Assembly: GCF_030709675.1 (NCBI RefSeq)
Contig: NZ_JAUZQD010000019.1
Coordinates: forward strand, 62,001-126,000
Length of the DNA: 64,000 nucleotides
DNA from: Symbioplanes lichenis
GTDB lineage: Bacteria; Actinomycetota; Actinomycetes; Mycobacteriales; Micromonosporaceae
Reading direction: 5' to 3'
A program made the translations under genes and the position numbers. Positions 1 through 9,333 of the stretch are shown piece after piece (within the stretch, counting starts at the first letter, position 1; the number at the start of each line of letters is the position of its first letter). The notes beneath the pieces are model-generated. The model ran no database searches, was not told where the DNA came from, and saw only the letters and a list, made by a program, of their open reading frames with translations.

Positions 1-1
1 C

Positions 2-319
2 ACCCTCGGCGTGGCCGACGTCGCGCGCGCGAGCGAGTTCTACGCGTCGCTCGGCTGGCGGCTGTCGCCGGACTCGGTGCCCGGCGTGGTGAGCTGGTTC
101 GACACCGAGGGCACGGTGCTCGCCCTGGTTCCCGCCACCGGCGCCCGGCCCGGCGCGGCCATGCTCACCATCGCGGCCGGCAGCCCGGCCGAGGTGGACG
201 AGGTGCTGCGCGCGGCCGTGCGGGCCGGCGCCTCCCTGGTCGAGGCGGGCGGCCACCACGGACGCTTCGCCGATCCGGACGGGCACTTGTGGGAGGTCGC
301 GCACCGCCCGGTCCCGTAA
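2..319 (+). CDS. VOC (glyoxalase-like) family protein, 5' truncated by window
   Basis: The reading frame is open to the window edge, so the true start lies upstream; the GTG at 11 is probably an internal valine, because TLGVADVARASEFYASLGW is the usual first strand and helix of a vicinal-oxygen-chelate module. The C-terminus ends with the family pattern FADPDGHLWEVAH, where the Glu is normally a metal ligand. About 105 residues are visible, one VOC module. The family includes glyoxalases, dioxygenases and antibiotic-binding proteins, and the substrate cannot be told from sequence. The stop lies 10 bp before the oxidoreductase at 330, so the two may be cotranscribed. Confidence 0.85.
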   Translation, partial: TLGVADVARASEFYASLGWRLSPDSVPGVVSWFDTEGTVLALVPATGARPGAAMLTIAAGSPAEVDEVLRAAVRAGASLVEAGGHHGRFADPDGHLWEVAHRPVP

Positions 320-329
320 TGTCCGTCCC

Positions 330-1316
330 ATGAAGGCCATTGTTCTCAGCGACTCCGGGCTGCGGCTCGAGGACCGGCCGGTGCCCGAGCCCGGGCCGGG
401 GCAGATCCGGGTGCGCGTCGAGCGCTCCGGCGTCAACCCGACCGACTGGAAGCGCATCAGCACCGGTCAGACCACCGCCGCCGCCACACCGAACATGGAC
501 GGCGCCGGCGTCGTCGACGCCACCGGGCCGGGCGTGCTGTCGCACCGCGCCGGCGACCGGGTGTGGGTGATGCTGGCGTCGCACGGCAGCCCGCACGGCA
601 CCGCCGCCGAATACACGGTCGTGCCGGCCGAGCACGCGTTCCCGCTGCCGGAGGGGGTGTCGTTCGACACGGGTGCCGCGCTGGGCGTACCGGCGATCAC
701 CGCGCACCGCGCCCTCACCGTCGCCGAGGCCGGGCCCGCGCGGCTCTCCCCCGGCGCGCTCGACGGCCGGACCGTGCTGGTCGCGGGGGGCGCGGGCGCG
801 GTCGGGCACGCCGCCATCCAGCTCGCGCGCTGGGCCGGGGCGACGGTCCACACCACGGTCTCGAGCCCGGCGAAGGCCGCGCTCGCCACGGCGGCCGGCG
901 CGCACCACGTGCACAACTATCGCGACGGCGACCCGGCGAAGGAGATCCGCGCGGCGTCGCCGGACGGCGTCGACATCGTCGTCGAGCTCTCCCCCGGGCC
1001 GAACGCGGCGCTCAACCAGGCCGTCGCGGCCAACCACGCGTCGATCGCGATCTACGCCGGCGACACGGCCACCTTCGAGGTACGCCCGCACATGCTGCTC
1101 AACACCCGCATGCAGTTCCTCATCCTCTACACGCTCGGCGAGGACCTGCTGCAGGCGGCGGCTGAGGACGTCGGCGCGGCCCTGCGCGACGGCGCCCTGC
1201 CGGTCGGCGACGACGCCGGCCTGCCGCTGCACCACTTCCCGCTGGCGGAGACGGCCGCGGCCCACGACGCGGTCCAGCAGGGCGCGGTCGGCAAGGTGCT
1301 GATCACTCTGCCCTGA
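330..1316 (+). CDS. Zinc-independent quinone oxidoreductase (MDR superfamily)
   Basis: A 328-residue medium-chain dehydrogenase/reductase of the NADPH:quinone reductase type. The N-terminal GroES-like half (about residues 1-125) has the family start MKAIVLSDSGLRLEDRPVPEPGPG but no Cys/His set for zinc. The Rossmann half carries VLVAGGAGAVGHAAIQLA near residues 148-165, the dinucleotide-binding loop. The expected reaction is NAD(P)H-dependent reduction of quinones or enones in the cytoplasm. It starts 10 bp after the VOC gene, and its 3' end overlaps the convergent RNB nuclease gene by 14 bp. Substrate and physiological role are not visible. Confidence 0.9.
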   Translation: MKAIVLSDSGLRLEDRPVPEPGPGQIRVRVERSGVNPTDWKRISTGQTTAAATPNMDGAGVVDATGPGVLSHRAGDRVWVMLASHGSPHGTAAEYTVVPAEHAFPLPEGVSFDTGAALGVPAITAHRALTVAEAGPARLSPGALDGRTVLVAGGAGAVGHAAIQLARWAGATVHTTVSSPAKAALATAAGAHHVHNYRDGDPAKEIRAASPDGVDIVVELSPGPNAALNQAVAANHASIAIYAGDTATFEVRPHMLLNTRMQFLILYTLGEDLLQAAAEDVGAALRDGALPVGDDAGLPLHHFPLAETAAAHDAVQQGAVGKVLITLP

Positions 1317-2703
1317 CGAATTTCACCGTACGGGTCCGGGGCTCGGCTTCCACCAGACGTACGCGCACCCGCTCGCCCAGCGGCAACGTCCCCGAGCACC
1401 GGGCCACCACGGCCGGGTCGTCGATCGCCACGGTCCCGCCCGGCCGCTTGTCGTCCACGTCGAGCACCGCCGCGTCGAAGGTCTCGCCCACCCGGCCCTC
1501 GAGCAGCACCGCCTCGGCCAGCGCGACCGCGCCCCGGGCGGCGGCCCCGGCGACCTTGTCCGTGGCCGCCATCGCCGCGGGCAGTCCGGGCAGGGCGGCC
1601 CGGGCCCAGTCCGGCACCGGCCGTCCCTCGTGCAGGGCGAGGCAGACCTCGGTCGCGTAGCGGTCGGCCAGCCGGCGCAGGGGCGCGGTCACGTGCGCGT
1701 ACGGGGCGCCGACGCCGCCGTGCCCGGTCAGCTCGGGCGGCGTACCGTCGAAGGCCGTGTAACCCGCGCCCCGCAACATCTCCGCCGCCTGGTCGAGAAA
1801 CGCCGCCCCGCGCGGGCTGCCCGGATCCACCGCCGGCAGCGGCGCCCCGGCGGGCCAGTCCAGACCCAGAGATTCCGCCGTACGCCGCAGCGCCTCGACG
1901 GTCTCGGCCCGCGGCGGTGGCATCGTGCGCAGCAACCCGACCCCGCCGTCCAGCATGATCCGCGCGGCCGCCCGCCCGGTGAGCAGCGAGATCTGCGCGT
2001 TGTGCTCCTCCACGGCGAGCGGGGCCCGCAGCACGAGCCGCCAGCCGTCCCCGTCCCGCTCGACCTCCTGCTCCGGCAACCGCAGATCCACGGCCCCGCG
2101 CTCGGCGGCCCGCGCGGCCAGCAACGCCCCGATCTCGGGCAGCAGCGTCACCGCCTCCGGCGCGGTCCCGGCGTCGAGGGCCCGCTGAAGACCTTCGTAA
2201 TCCAGCTTGGCCCGGCTGCGTACGGTCGCGCGCTCCAGCCGTACGGACGTGGTCTCGCCTCGCGCGTCCAGCTCGATCGTCCACAACACCGCGGCCCGGT
2301 CGCCGTCCGGCAGCAGGCTCGCCGCGTCCTCGCTCAGCACCGGCGGATGCAATGGAACCCGCCCGTCCGGCAGATAGATCGTCTGCCCCCGCTTCCACGT
2401 CTCCTGCTCGAGCGCACCCCCGGGCCGCACAAAGCTCGCCACGTCCGCGATGGCATACCGAACCACGAACCCGCCGTCCCGCCGCGCCAGATGCAACGCC
2501 TGATCCAGATCCCGCGACGTCGGCGGATCCACCGTGACGAGCGGAACATCGGTCCGATCAACCGGCGGCAACGAGGTGGAGCCGGCCGCCGCCTCGGCCT
2601 CCCGCCCGGCCGCCTCGGGATAGTCGCCGGGCAGCGACAGCTCCTCGCGGAGCACGGAGAAGTCGATCTGCGGAGCAAGCACGCGAGCAATAGGCACGCT
2701 CAT
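1303..2703 (-). CDS. RNB-domain ribonuclease (RNase II/R family)
   Basis: A 466-residue RNB-family 3'-5' exoribonuclease. The active-site segment TVDPPTSRDLDQAL (about residues 57-70) corresponds to the metal-binding Asp cluster of RNase II, but the fourth acidic position is Gln. It is followed by the family signature YAIADVASFVRPGG. The protein is much shorter than RNase R: no cold-shock or S1 domain is evident. I chose the ATG at 2703 because MSVPIARVLAPQIDFS reads as a natural N-terminus; an upstream in-frame start at 2787 would add 28 residues that overlap a terminator hairpin. It lies downstream of the histone-like gene on the same strand but behind that terminator. Confidence 0.88.
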   Translation of the reverse strand: MSVPIARVLAPQIDFSVLREELSLPGDYPEAAGREAEAAAGSTSLPPVDRTDVPLVTVDPPTSRDLDQALHLARRDGGFVVRYAIADVASFVRPGGALEQETWKRGQTIYLPDGRVPLHPPVLSEDAASLLPDGDRAAVLWTIELDARGETTSVRLERATVRSRAKLDYEGLQRALDAGTAPEAVTLLPEIGALLAARAAERGAVDLRLPEQEVERDGDGWRLVLRAPLAVEEHNAQISLLTGRAAARIMLDGGVGLLRTMPPPRAETVEALRRTAESLGLDWPAGAPLPAVDPGSPRGAAFLDQAAEMLRGAGYTAFDGTPPELTGHGGVGAPYAHVTAPLRRLADRYATEVCLALHEGRPVPDWARAALPGLPAAMAATDKVAGAAARGAVALAEAVLLEGRVGETFDAAVLDVDDKRPGGTVAIDDPAVVARCSGTLPLGERVRVRLVEAEPRTRTVKFVRAE

Positions 2704-2769
2704 TCCTAACCCGTCCCGCCCCATTTCGCTCGGCGCCGCGCTCCCGCCCTTCTCCACACCGCCGGAAAG

Positions 2770-2808
2770 CAGCAGGGGCCGCGCCATCGTCCGGCGCGGC
2801 CCCTGCTG
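2770..2808 (-). terminator. Terminator hairpin after histone-like gene
   Basis: Arms 2770-2785 and 2793-2808 pair over 16 bp around a 7-nt loop (CAGCAGGGGCCGCGCC against its complement). On the minus strand it begins 13 nt after the stop of the histone-like gene; only a short CTTTCC run follows, so it is a GC-rich hairpin with a weak U-tract. Confidence 0.75.
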
Positions 2809-2820
2809 ACTGTGTGATTA

Positions 2821-4686
2821 TCAGCGCTTGGCAGCCGCCTTGCGCGCGACGGTTTTCCCCGCCGACCCCGCCCGCCCGTTGCTGGCCGCCGTGGCCTTCC
2901 GCGCCGCCCCCGCGTCGGCCGGCCGCGCCACCCGCCCGGCGTTGGTGGCCGAGCTCTTGGTCATCCCGGCCGGCTTCGCGTTGCCGGCCTTGGTGGCCCG
3001 GCTCGCCCCGGCCGCCCGCGCCGCCCCGGCCGCGGTGTTCCCGGCCGACCCCTTGGCCGCACTCTTCGCCACCGCACCCTTGGCCGCCGCGCTCTTCGCC
3101 ACCGCACTCCTGGCCGCCGTGCTCTTCGCCGCCGTGGCCTTCGTCGCGGTCGGCTTGGCGGTGGCCTTCGTGGCCTTGGCCGCGGTTGACTTCGCGCCGG
3201 TCGCCTTCGTCGCCGTGGCCTTCGCGCCGGTCGCCTTCGTCGCCGTGGCCTTCGTGGCGGTGGCCTTGGTCGCCGTGGCCCTCGCCGGCGAAGACTTGGA
3301 CGCTGTCGCCTTGGAAGCAGCGGACTTCGACGCCGTCGCCTTGGACACCATGGGCTTGGAAGCAGTGGCCTTGGACGCCGTGGTCTTCGAAGGAGTGGCC
3401 TTGGTGGCTGTGCTCTTGGCCGCGGTGACCTTCTTGGCCGCGCTGCCGGCTGCGGAGGCCGCGCTCTTCGCCGCCGTAGCCGCCTTCTTCGCCACCGCCG
3501 TCGCCTTCGTGGCCGTCGCCTTGGTCGCCTTCGTCGCCGTGGACTTGGCCGCCGCGGGCTTGGCCGCCGTGGACTTGGCCGCCGTCGTCTTGGTGGCGGT
3601 GGTCCTGCCCGCGGTTGCCTTGGCCGGAGCCGCCTTGGCCGCGCTCTTCGCCACGGTCTTCTTCGCCGGCATGCTCTTCGCCGCGCCCGCCTTCGTCGCC
3701 GCAGCCTTGCTCGCCGTCGCCTTAGCCGCCGATGCCTTACCCGCCGTCGCGTTGGTCGCCGTTGCCTTGGCCGCCGTGGACTTGGACGCCGTTGCCTTGG
3801 TGGCGGTCGCCTTGGTGGCGGTCGCCTTCTTCGCGGTGGTCTTGCCGGCCGGGGCCTTCTTCGCGGTCGTCTTGCTCGCCGGAGCCCGCTTGGCCGCCGG
3901 CCGTCCCGCCTGCGCCGAGCCCGTCGTCGTCTCCGCCGTCGTGTCCGCCGGCATCTCATCGGCCGCCGCGGTGACAATCGGGTGCGCGAGCGTGGAAGTG
4001 GCCGCCACCGTCTTCGCGGTCACCGCCTTCGAAGCCGCCGTCCGCCCGGTGGCCCGAGCCGCCGCCGTCGTCTTCCGGGCCGCCGCGACCTTCCCCGCGA
4101 CCGCCTTGCCCGCCCCAGCCCCAGCCTTCACGCCACTCGCCTTGCCCGCGCTCGTCTTCGCCGCACTCGGCTTGGGGGCACTCGCCTTGGCCGTGCTCGT
4201 CTTCGGGCTGCTTGCCTTCGTCGCGGTGGTCTTCGCGGTGCCGACCTTCGCCGTGCCGGGCTTCACCGTGCTCGCCTTGGCCGCGCTCCCCTTGACGGTG
4301 CTCGCCTTGGTGCTCGCGGTCGTACCCGCCTTCGCGGCAGTGGCCTTGGCGGCAGTGGCTTTCGTGGCAGTCTTCGCCGTCGTCTTCTTCGCGGGGGCGA
4401 CGGCGGCAGCGGCGACGGACTTGGTCGCGGTCTTCGCAGCAACCGTCTTCGCGGCGCCGGACTTCGCGGGCGCGGACTTCGCAGCCGCCGACCGCGCCGG
4501 CGCGGACTTCGCAGCCGCCGGCTTGGCCGGGGCGGACTTCGGGGCGGCGGACTTCGGGGTGGCGCGCTTGGCGGCCGTGGGCTGGGCGGGCACCGCCTTG
4601 CCGGTCGCGCGCGTGGCCGGGGCGCCGGCGGCGGCCGTGCGTCTGGCGGCGGCCCGCGCCGGGGCTGCCTTCTTGGTAGCGGCCAT
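2821..4686 (-). CDS. Long Ala/Lys/Thr-rich histone H1-like DNA-binding protein
   Basis: A 621-residue protein made almost entirely of AxKxTA-type repeats (KATATKATA, AAKSTAAK, APAKS), resembling the tails of eukaryotic H1, chlamydial Hc2 and actinobacterial HupS, but with no HU or other folded domain at either end. A neutral stretch near residues 228-262 (TLAHPIVTAAADEMPAD and following) splits two basic halves. It is expected to coat and compact DNA through charge. The start is well supported: ATG with AAGGAGGAAG just upstream. Length is extreme for this class and probably varies between strains by repeat slippage. Base usage follows lysine AAG and alanine GCC. A long antisense frame here is only a by-product of these codons. 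Confidence 0.85.
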   Translation of the reverse strand: MAATKKAAPARAAARRTAAAGAPATRATGKAVPAQPTAAKRATPKSAAPKSAPAKPAAAKSAPARSAAAKSAPAKSGAAKTVAAKTATKSVAAAAVAPAKKTTAKTATKATAAKATAAKAGTTASTKASTVKGSAAKASTVKPGTAKVGTAKTTATKASSPKTSTAKASAPKPSAAKTSAGKASGVKAGAGAGKAVAGKVAAARKTTAAARATGRTAASKAVTAKTVAATSTLAHPIVTAAADEMPADTTAETTTGSAQAGRPAAKRAPASKTTAKKAPAGKTTAKKATATKATATKATASKSTAAKATATNATAGKASAAKATASKAAATKAGAAKSMPAKKTVAKSAAKAAPAKATAGRTTATKTTAAKSTAAKPAAAKSTATKATKATATKATAVAKKAATAAKSAASAAGSAAKKVTAAKSTATKATPSKTTASKATASKPMVSKATASKSAASKATASKSSPARATATKATATKATATKATGAKATATKATGAKSTAAKATKATAKPTATKATAAKSTAARSAVAKSAAAKGAVAKSAAKGSAGNTAAGAARAAGASRATKAGNAKPAGMTKSSATNAGRVARPADAGAARKATAASNGRAGSAGKTVARKAAAKR

Positions 4687-4773
4687 GGGGAAGCTTCCTC
4701 CTTGCGAATGACTGCGGGCTCGTCTCCGCCTGGAGACCGACGATTCCGGCGTGGACGTTGGTCCGCAGCCGGC

Positions 4774-4980
4774 CTAGCTCTCTTCCCCGGTCCAGCGGGC
4801 GTCCTCGGCCTCCCACGCCTGGTTGCGCTTCTCGACGGTGTCGAGTGCCCGCGTGGCGTCGTCGGCGGAGGGGTACGGACCGAGCCTGTACTGAGCGGCG
4901 CACACGTCGCCGCCGGACTCGACCCGCTTGTGGCGGAGGCACCAGAAGTAGCCGCCCCCACCAGGCCCACTGTCGTTCAT
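4774..4980 (-). CDS. Small conserved actinobacterial protein (SPOR-like)
   Basis: A predicted 68-residue protein starting at ATG 4980, with a core reading YFWCLRHKRVESGG...AQYRLGPYPSADDATRALDTVEKRNQAWEAEDARW. Small proteins of this shape are common in actinomycetes and are often labelled SPOR-domain-like; function unknown. Two Cys and a His in the N-terminal half could bind metal. An upstream in-frame ATG at 5046 would add 22 residues, but neither start has a clear ribosome-binding site. Downstream on the same strand lies the histone-like gene, separated by about 90 bp. Confidence 0.72.
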   Translation of the reverse strand: MNDSGPGGGGYFWCLRHKRVESGGDVCAAQYRLGPYPSADDATRALDTVEKRNQAWEAEDARWTGEES

Positions 4981-5222
4981 GCCATCACTGTGCACCTCAA
5001 ACCGACCATGCGCTACCGATTCACGCAAAAAGCCCCAGTTTTCCATAGTGGATCGACAGAAAGACCCCCCGAAGGAACGACCGCGGGAAGCCGGGTTGGC
5101 GGAGACACGCCGGGGTCAACGCCCACCCGACGCCGAGGACACGCCTGGCACCCCGAAAGGACGCACCGACTAGTGCAAATCCGACAATGCGCCGCGCACA
5201 GGTCGGCGTACGCAAGAAAAAA

Positions 5223-5254
5223 GCGCCCCGCCCACCGAACGGTGAGCGGGGCGC
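5223..5254 (-). terminator. Rho-independent terminator of asd
   Basis: A 15-bp stem with one mismatch, closed by a very small loop (left arm GCGCCCCGCCCACCG, right arm its complement), is followed on the minus strand by six T (5217-5222). It lies 16 nt after the asd stop codon: a classic intrinsic terminator, unusual for having a true T-tract in this GC-rich DNA. Confidence 0.92.
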
Positions 5255-5269
5255 GGGAGAAGGAGCGGA

Positions 5270-6295
<1,026 letters not shown>

Positions 6296-6302
6296 GCGCA
6301 CA

Positions 6303-6399
6303 AAGTTACGGCCCCGCCTGCGCAGACGGAAATCTTTTTGCCGCCCTCGTCTCAGATATCAAGAAAAGTCTCCCGATATTCGAGACACGGTTCTAGCGT
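6303..6399. promoter_or_regulatory. Divergent asd / methyltransferase promoter region with paired GTCTC-GATAT motifs
   Basis: The 111-bp gap between asd and the methyltransferase has a -10-like TAACTT for asd (6303-6308, minus) and TAGCGT for the methyltransferase (6394-6399, plus), each 7 nt from the start codon. Between them two similar blocks, GTCTCAGATATCAAGA at 6349 and GTCTCCCGATATTCGAGA at 6368, repeat at a 19-bp interval; the second contains the palindrome CGATATTCG. This is a candidate operator; no regulator is identified. Confidence 0.5.
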
Positions 6400-6406
6400 C
6401 GGGGAC

Positions 6407-7207
6407 ATGGCTGCTGTCTACACCCACGGGCACCACGAGTCGGTCCTGCGCTCACATCGCTGGCGGACCGCAGAAAATTCGGCCGGCTACCTGCTGCCCC
6501 ACCTGACCTCCGGCGCGACGCTGCTCGACGTCGGCTGCGGGCCCGGCACGATCACCGCCGACCTGGCGACGCGAATCACACCCGGGCGCGTCACCGCCCT
6601 CGAGCACACCGAGGACGCGCTTGCGCTGGCCCGGGCCGAGATCGCCCGCCGCGGGCTCACCACGGTCGACTTCACGGTCGACGACGTGCACGCCCTCGAC
6701 TTCCCGGACGACTCCTTCGACGTCACGCACGCCCACCAGGTGCTGCAGCACGTCGCCGATCCCGTACGGGCGCTGCGCGAGATGGCCCGGGTCACGAAGC
6801 CGGGCGGCACCATCGCCGTACGCGACAGCGACTACGCGGCCTTCGCCTGGTTCCCGAAGCTGCCCGAGCTCGACGAGTGGCTGGACCTCTATCAGAGAGT
6901 CGCCCGGGCCAACGGCGGTGAACCGGACGCCGGGCGCCGCCTGCTGTCCTGGGCCCACGCCGCCGGTCTCACCGATGTCACCGCCACGTCGAGCACCTGG
7001 TGCTTCGCCGACGACGAGGACCGCGCCTGGTGGGGCGGCATGTGGGCCGACCGGATCCTCAAGTCGGCCATGGCCACCCAGGCCCTCGCCTCCGGCGCCG
7101 CCGACCAGGCCGCCCTCGACCGCATCTCCGCGGGCTGGCGGCGCTGGTCGGAAGAGCCCGACGGCTTCTTCTCCCTGCTGCACGGCGAGCTGATCGTCCG
7201 CGTCTGA
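6407..7207 (+). CDS. SAM-dependent methyltransferase (UbiE/Methyltransf_11 type)
   Basis: A 266-residue class I methyltransferase. Motif I reads LLDVGCGPGTI (about residues 39-49), the acidic motif II region follows (VTALEHTEDAL), and the motif HQVLQHVADPVRALREMARVTKPGG is typical of UbiE-like enzymes. The C-terminal segment after residue 180 matches the length of uncharacterised actinomycete methyltransferases acting on small molecules. The start is ATG 6407, after a -10-like TAGCGT at 6394; a much longer open frame upstream is antisense to asd and not real. Substrate unknown. Confidence 0.9.
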   Translation: MAAVYTHGHHESVLRSHRWRTAENSAGYLLPHLTSGATLLDVGCGPGTITADLATRITPGRVTALEHTEDALALARAEIARRGLTTVDFTVDDVHALDFPDDSFDVTHAHQVLQHVADPVRALREMARVTKPGGTIAVRDSDYAAFAWFPKLPELDEWLDLYQRVARANGGEPDAGRRLLSWAHAAGLTDVTATSSTWCFADDEDRAWWGGMWADRILKSAMATQALASGAADQAALDRISAGWRRWSEEPDGFFSLLHGELIVRV

Positions 7208-7212
7208 CAAGC

Positions 7213-7230
7213 CTCCTCCCCAGGGAGGAG
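7213..7230. terminator. Short inverted repeat after methyltransferase gene
   Basis: CTCCTCCC-CA-GGGAGGAG lies 5 nt after the methyltransferase stop. The arms are 8 bp, the loop minimal, and no T-tract follows, so it is a weak or Rho-assisted terminator candidate. Confidence 0.4.
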
Positions 7231-7307
7231 ACAGCCTCCGCCCCCGGGTCGTAAGTGCGGCCCCGGGGCGGGCGATCCGGCGCCCGGCGGGAACAACGCT
7301 GAAAGCC

Positions 7308-8192
7308 ATGACCACCACCTCGAGAACGCTGCTGGGCTTCACCGCCGCCATGGTCGCCCTCGCCGTCGTGTGCCTCGCCGGCCTCGGCCTCGACGACCGG
7401 ATCATCACGGGCGCGCCGGCCTGGCTGAAGCCGTTCAAGTTCTCCGTGTCGCTGGCGGTCTACGCGGGCACGCTCGCCTGGCTGCTCACCCTGCTACCGG
7501 AGCGCAGCCGCCGGGTCGAGCGCGCGGTCGTCGTCATCGTGGCGGCCGGCGCGGTGGAGATGGTGGCGATCGCCGGGCAGGTGCTGAGCGGGCAGACCAG
7601 CCACTTCAACGGGACGACCGTGCTCAACGGCGTCATCTTCCAGGCCATGGCGGTCTCGATCATGTCGCTGTTCGTGGCGCAGGCCGTCCTCGCGGTGGCG
7701 GTGCTGCGGGCGCGCATCGCCGACCGGGCGGCCGCGGCGGGCGTACGGCTGGGGCTGGGGTTGTCCCTGCTCGGCATGGCCGCGGCGATCCCCATGGTGC
7801 TGCCCACGGCCGCGCCCGGCGTCGACGGCATCACCGGCGCGCACAGCGTGGGCACGCTCGACGGCGGGCCCGGCCTGCCGCTGCTCGGCTGGAGCACGGT
7901 CGGCGGCGACCTGCGCGCCGGTCACTTCCTCGGGCTGCACGCACTCCAGGCGCTGCCTCTGCTCGCGCTCCTCCTGATCCGGTACGCCCCCCGCCTCACC
8001 GCCACCACGAAGGTCCACCTCCTCCGCGTCGCCGGCGCCGCCTACGGTGCCGTGACGCTCCTGCTCACCTGGCAGGCCCTGCGCGGGCAGCCGGTCGTAC
8101 ACCCGGATGGTCTGACGTTGTCAATCCTCGCCGCGATCCTGCTCGGCACGGCGGCCGCGGCCGCGACGGCCGTCGTCAAGAACCCCGCATAG
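7308..8192 (+). CDS. Conserved integral membrane protein of unknown function
   Basis: A 294-residue protein with roughly eight hydrophobic segments. Distinctive conserved-looking motifs are PAWLKPFKFSVSLAVY after the first membrane segment, GQTSHFN between segments, and GAHSVGTLDGGPGLPLLGWS followed by GDLRAGHFLGLHALQ. The concentration of His residues near membrane edges could suggest metal or cofactor binding, but I recognise no characterised family. The stop at 8190-8192 is 10 bp before the preferred start of the histidine kinase, so the membrane protein and the two-component genes probably form one transcript, and it may be sensed by or regulated by that system. Confidence 0.82.
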   Translation: MTTTSRTLLGFTAAMVALAVVCLAGLGLDDRIITGAPAWLKPFKFSVSLAVYAGTLAWLLTLLPERSRRVERAVVVIVAAGAVEMVAIAGQVLSGQTSHFNGTTVLNGVIFQAMAVSIMSLFVAQAVLAVAVLRARIADRAAAAGVRLGLGLSLLGMAAAIPMVLPTAAPGVDGITGAHSVGTLDGGPGLPLLGWSTVGGDLRAGHFLGLHALQALPLLALLLIRYAPRLTATTKVHLLRVAGAAYGAVTLLLTWQALRGQPVVHPDGLTLSILAAILLGTAAAAATAVVKNPA

Positions 8193-8202
8193 GGTGTGGC
8201 TC

Positions 8203-9333
8203 GTGGGCTGGCTGACCCTGCTGTTCGCGCGACGCGGTGCGCTCGTGCGCATGGTGCTGCTCGATCTCAGCGGGGTCGGCTATCTGATCTTCGTCGCGGC
8301 GCCCGGCGCGTGGCAGTGGACCCTCGCCGGGATCGCCTTCGCCGCCGCGCTGGTGCTGCACCGGCGGCCGGCGATCAACCTCGCGGTGCAGGCGGTGCTG
8401 TTCGCGGTGGCCACCGCCTGGCTCGACGACCCGACCATCAACGCGGTCGGCGCCGGCTGGGTTCTGCTCGAGGCAACGGTCCGGTCGGCGCCGCCGGTGC
8501 GCTGGTGGGGCGCGGGGGCGCTCGCCGTGGTCCAGCTGGCCGGCGGCCCGGGCGACTCGCTGCGGGGCCAGCTCTACAGCCTGGTGCCGCTGGTCGGGCT
8601 GCCCCTGCTGGTGGGCGCGCTCGTGCGGGCCACCGGCGAGCGGACCGCCGAGGAGCAGCGCCGCCGGGAAGCCGAGGCTCGCGAGGCCCGCATCGCCGAA
8701 CGCGGTGCCGTCGCCCGCGAGCTGCACGACGTGGTCGCGCACCAGGTCGCGTCCATGGTGCTGCGCGTCGGCGTCGCGCGGCACGTGCTGCCGGGGCTGA
8801 CGCCGCCGGTGCAGGAGGTGTTCGACGACGTGCACGCCACCGGCACCACGGCGCTGGCCGACCTGCGCCGGCTGGTCGAGGTGCTGCGGGCCCCGGACGG
8901 TGTCCGCGACGACGCCGCGCTCACCGTCATCGAGCCGGCCGCCCTGCCCGCCGCGTTCGACGGCGCGGTGGAAACGGCCCGCCGGGCCGGGCTGGTCGTG
9001 GACGCCGACATCGCGCCGGAGGTGCGCGAGCTGGACGCCGTACGCGGCCTCGCCCTGCTCCGCCTGACCCAGGAGGCACTGACCAACGTGGCCAAGCACG
9101 CCGGCGTGGGAGCCAAGGTCCACCTGCTCGTGGCGGTCGGGCCGGAGACCGTGACGTGGGAGGTCACCGACGACGGCGGGGCACCGGCGATGGGCGGGCC
9201 GGTGGTGCAGGGCGGCGGGCACGGGCTGACCGGCATGCGGGAACGGGTCGCCGTGCTGGGCGGCGAGCTCGAGGCCGGGCGGCACGGCACCGGCTGGCGG
9301 GTCCGGACCGTCCTGCCCCGGGCGGCGGCATGA
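8203..9333 (+). CDS. NarL-type sensor histidine kinase (HisKA_3)
   Basis: A 376-residue kinase. The N-terminal ~145 residues hold four to five membrane segments; then a HisKA_3 dimerisation domain with phospho-acceptor His in RELHDVVAHQV (about residue 175), an N-box LRLTQEALTNVAKHAG and a G-box around GGGHGLTGMRER. GTG 8203 is preferred because AGGG lies 8 nt upstream; GTG 8194 is an alternative. The stop overlaps the response-regulator start (ATGA), the normal arrangement for translational coupling. The kinase looks intact although its partner is interrupted, so phosphotransfer can still occur but output may be lost. Confidence 0.92.
   Translation: MGWLTLLFARRGALVRMVLLDLSGVGYLIFVAAPGAWQWTLAGIAFAAALVLHRRPAINLAVQAVLFAVATAWLDDPTINAVGAGWVLLEATVRSAPPVRWWGAGALAVVQLAGGPGDSLRGQLYSLVPLVGLPLLVGALVRATGERTAEEQRRREAEAREARIAERGAVARELHDVVAHQVASMVLRVGVARHVLPGLTPPVQEVFDDVHATGTTALADLRRLVEVLRAPDGVRDDAALTVIEPAALPAAFDGAVETARRAGLVVDADIAPEVRELDAVRGLALLRLTQEALTNVAKHAGVGAKVHLLVAVGPETVTWEVTDDGGAPAMGGPVVQGGGHGLTGMRERVAVLGGELEAGRHGTGWRVRTVLPRAAA

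Noticed and set aside
2828..4711. 627-codon plus-strand frame full of Ala/Val/Phe
   Set aside because: It is the antisense of the lysine/alanine codon repeats of the histone-like gene; those codons leave no stop on the other strand.
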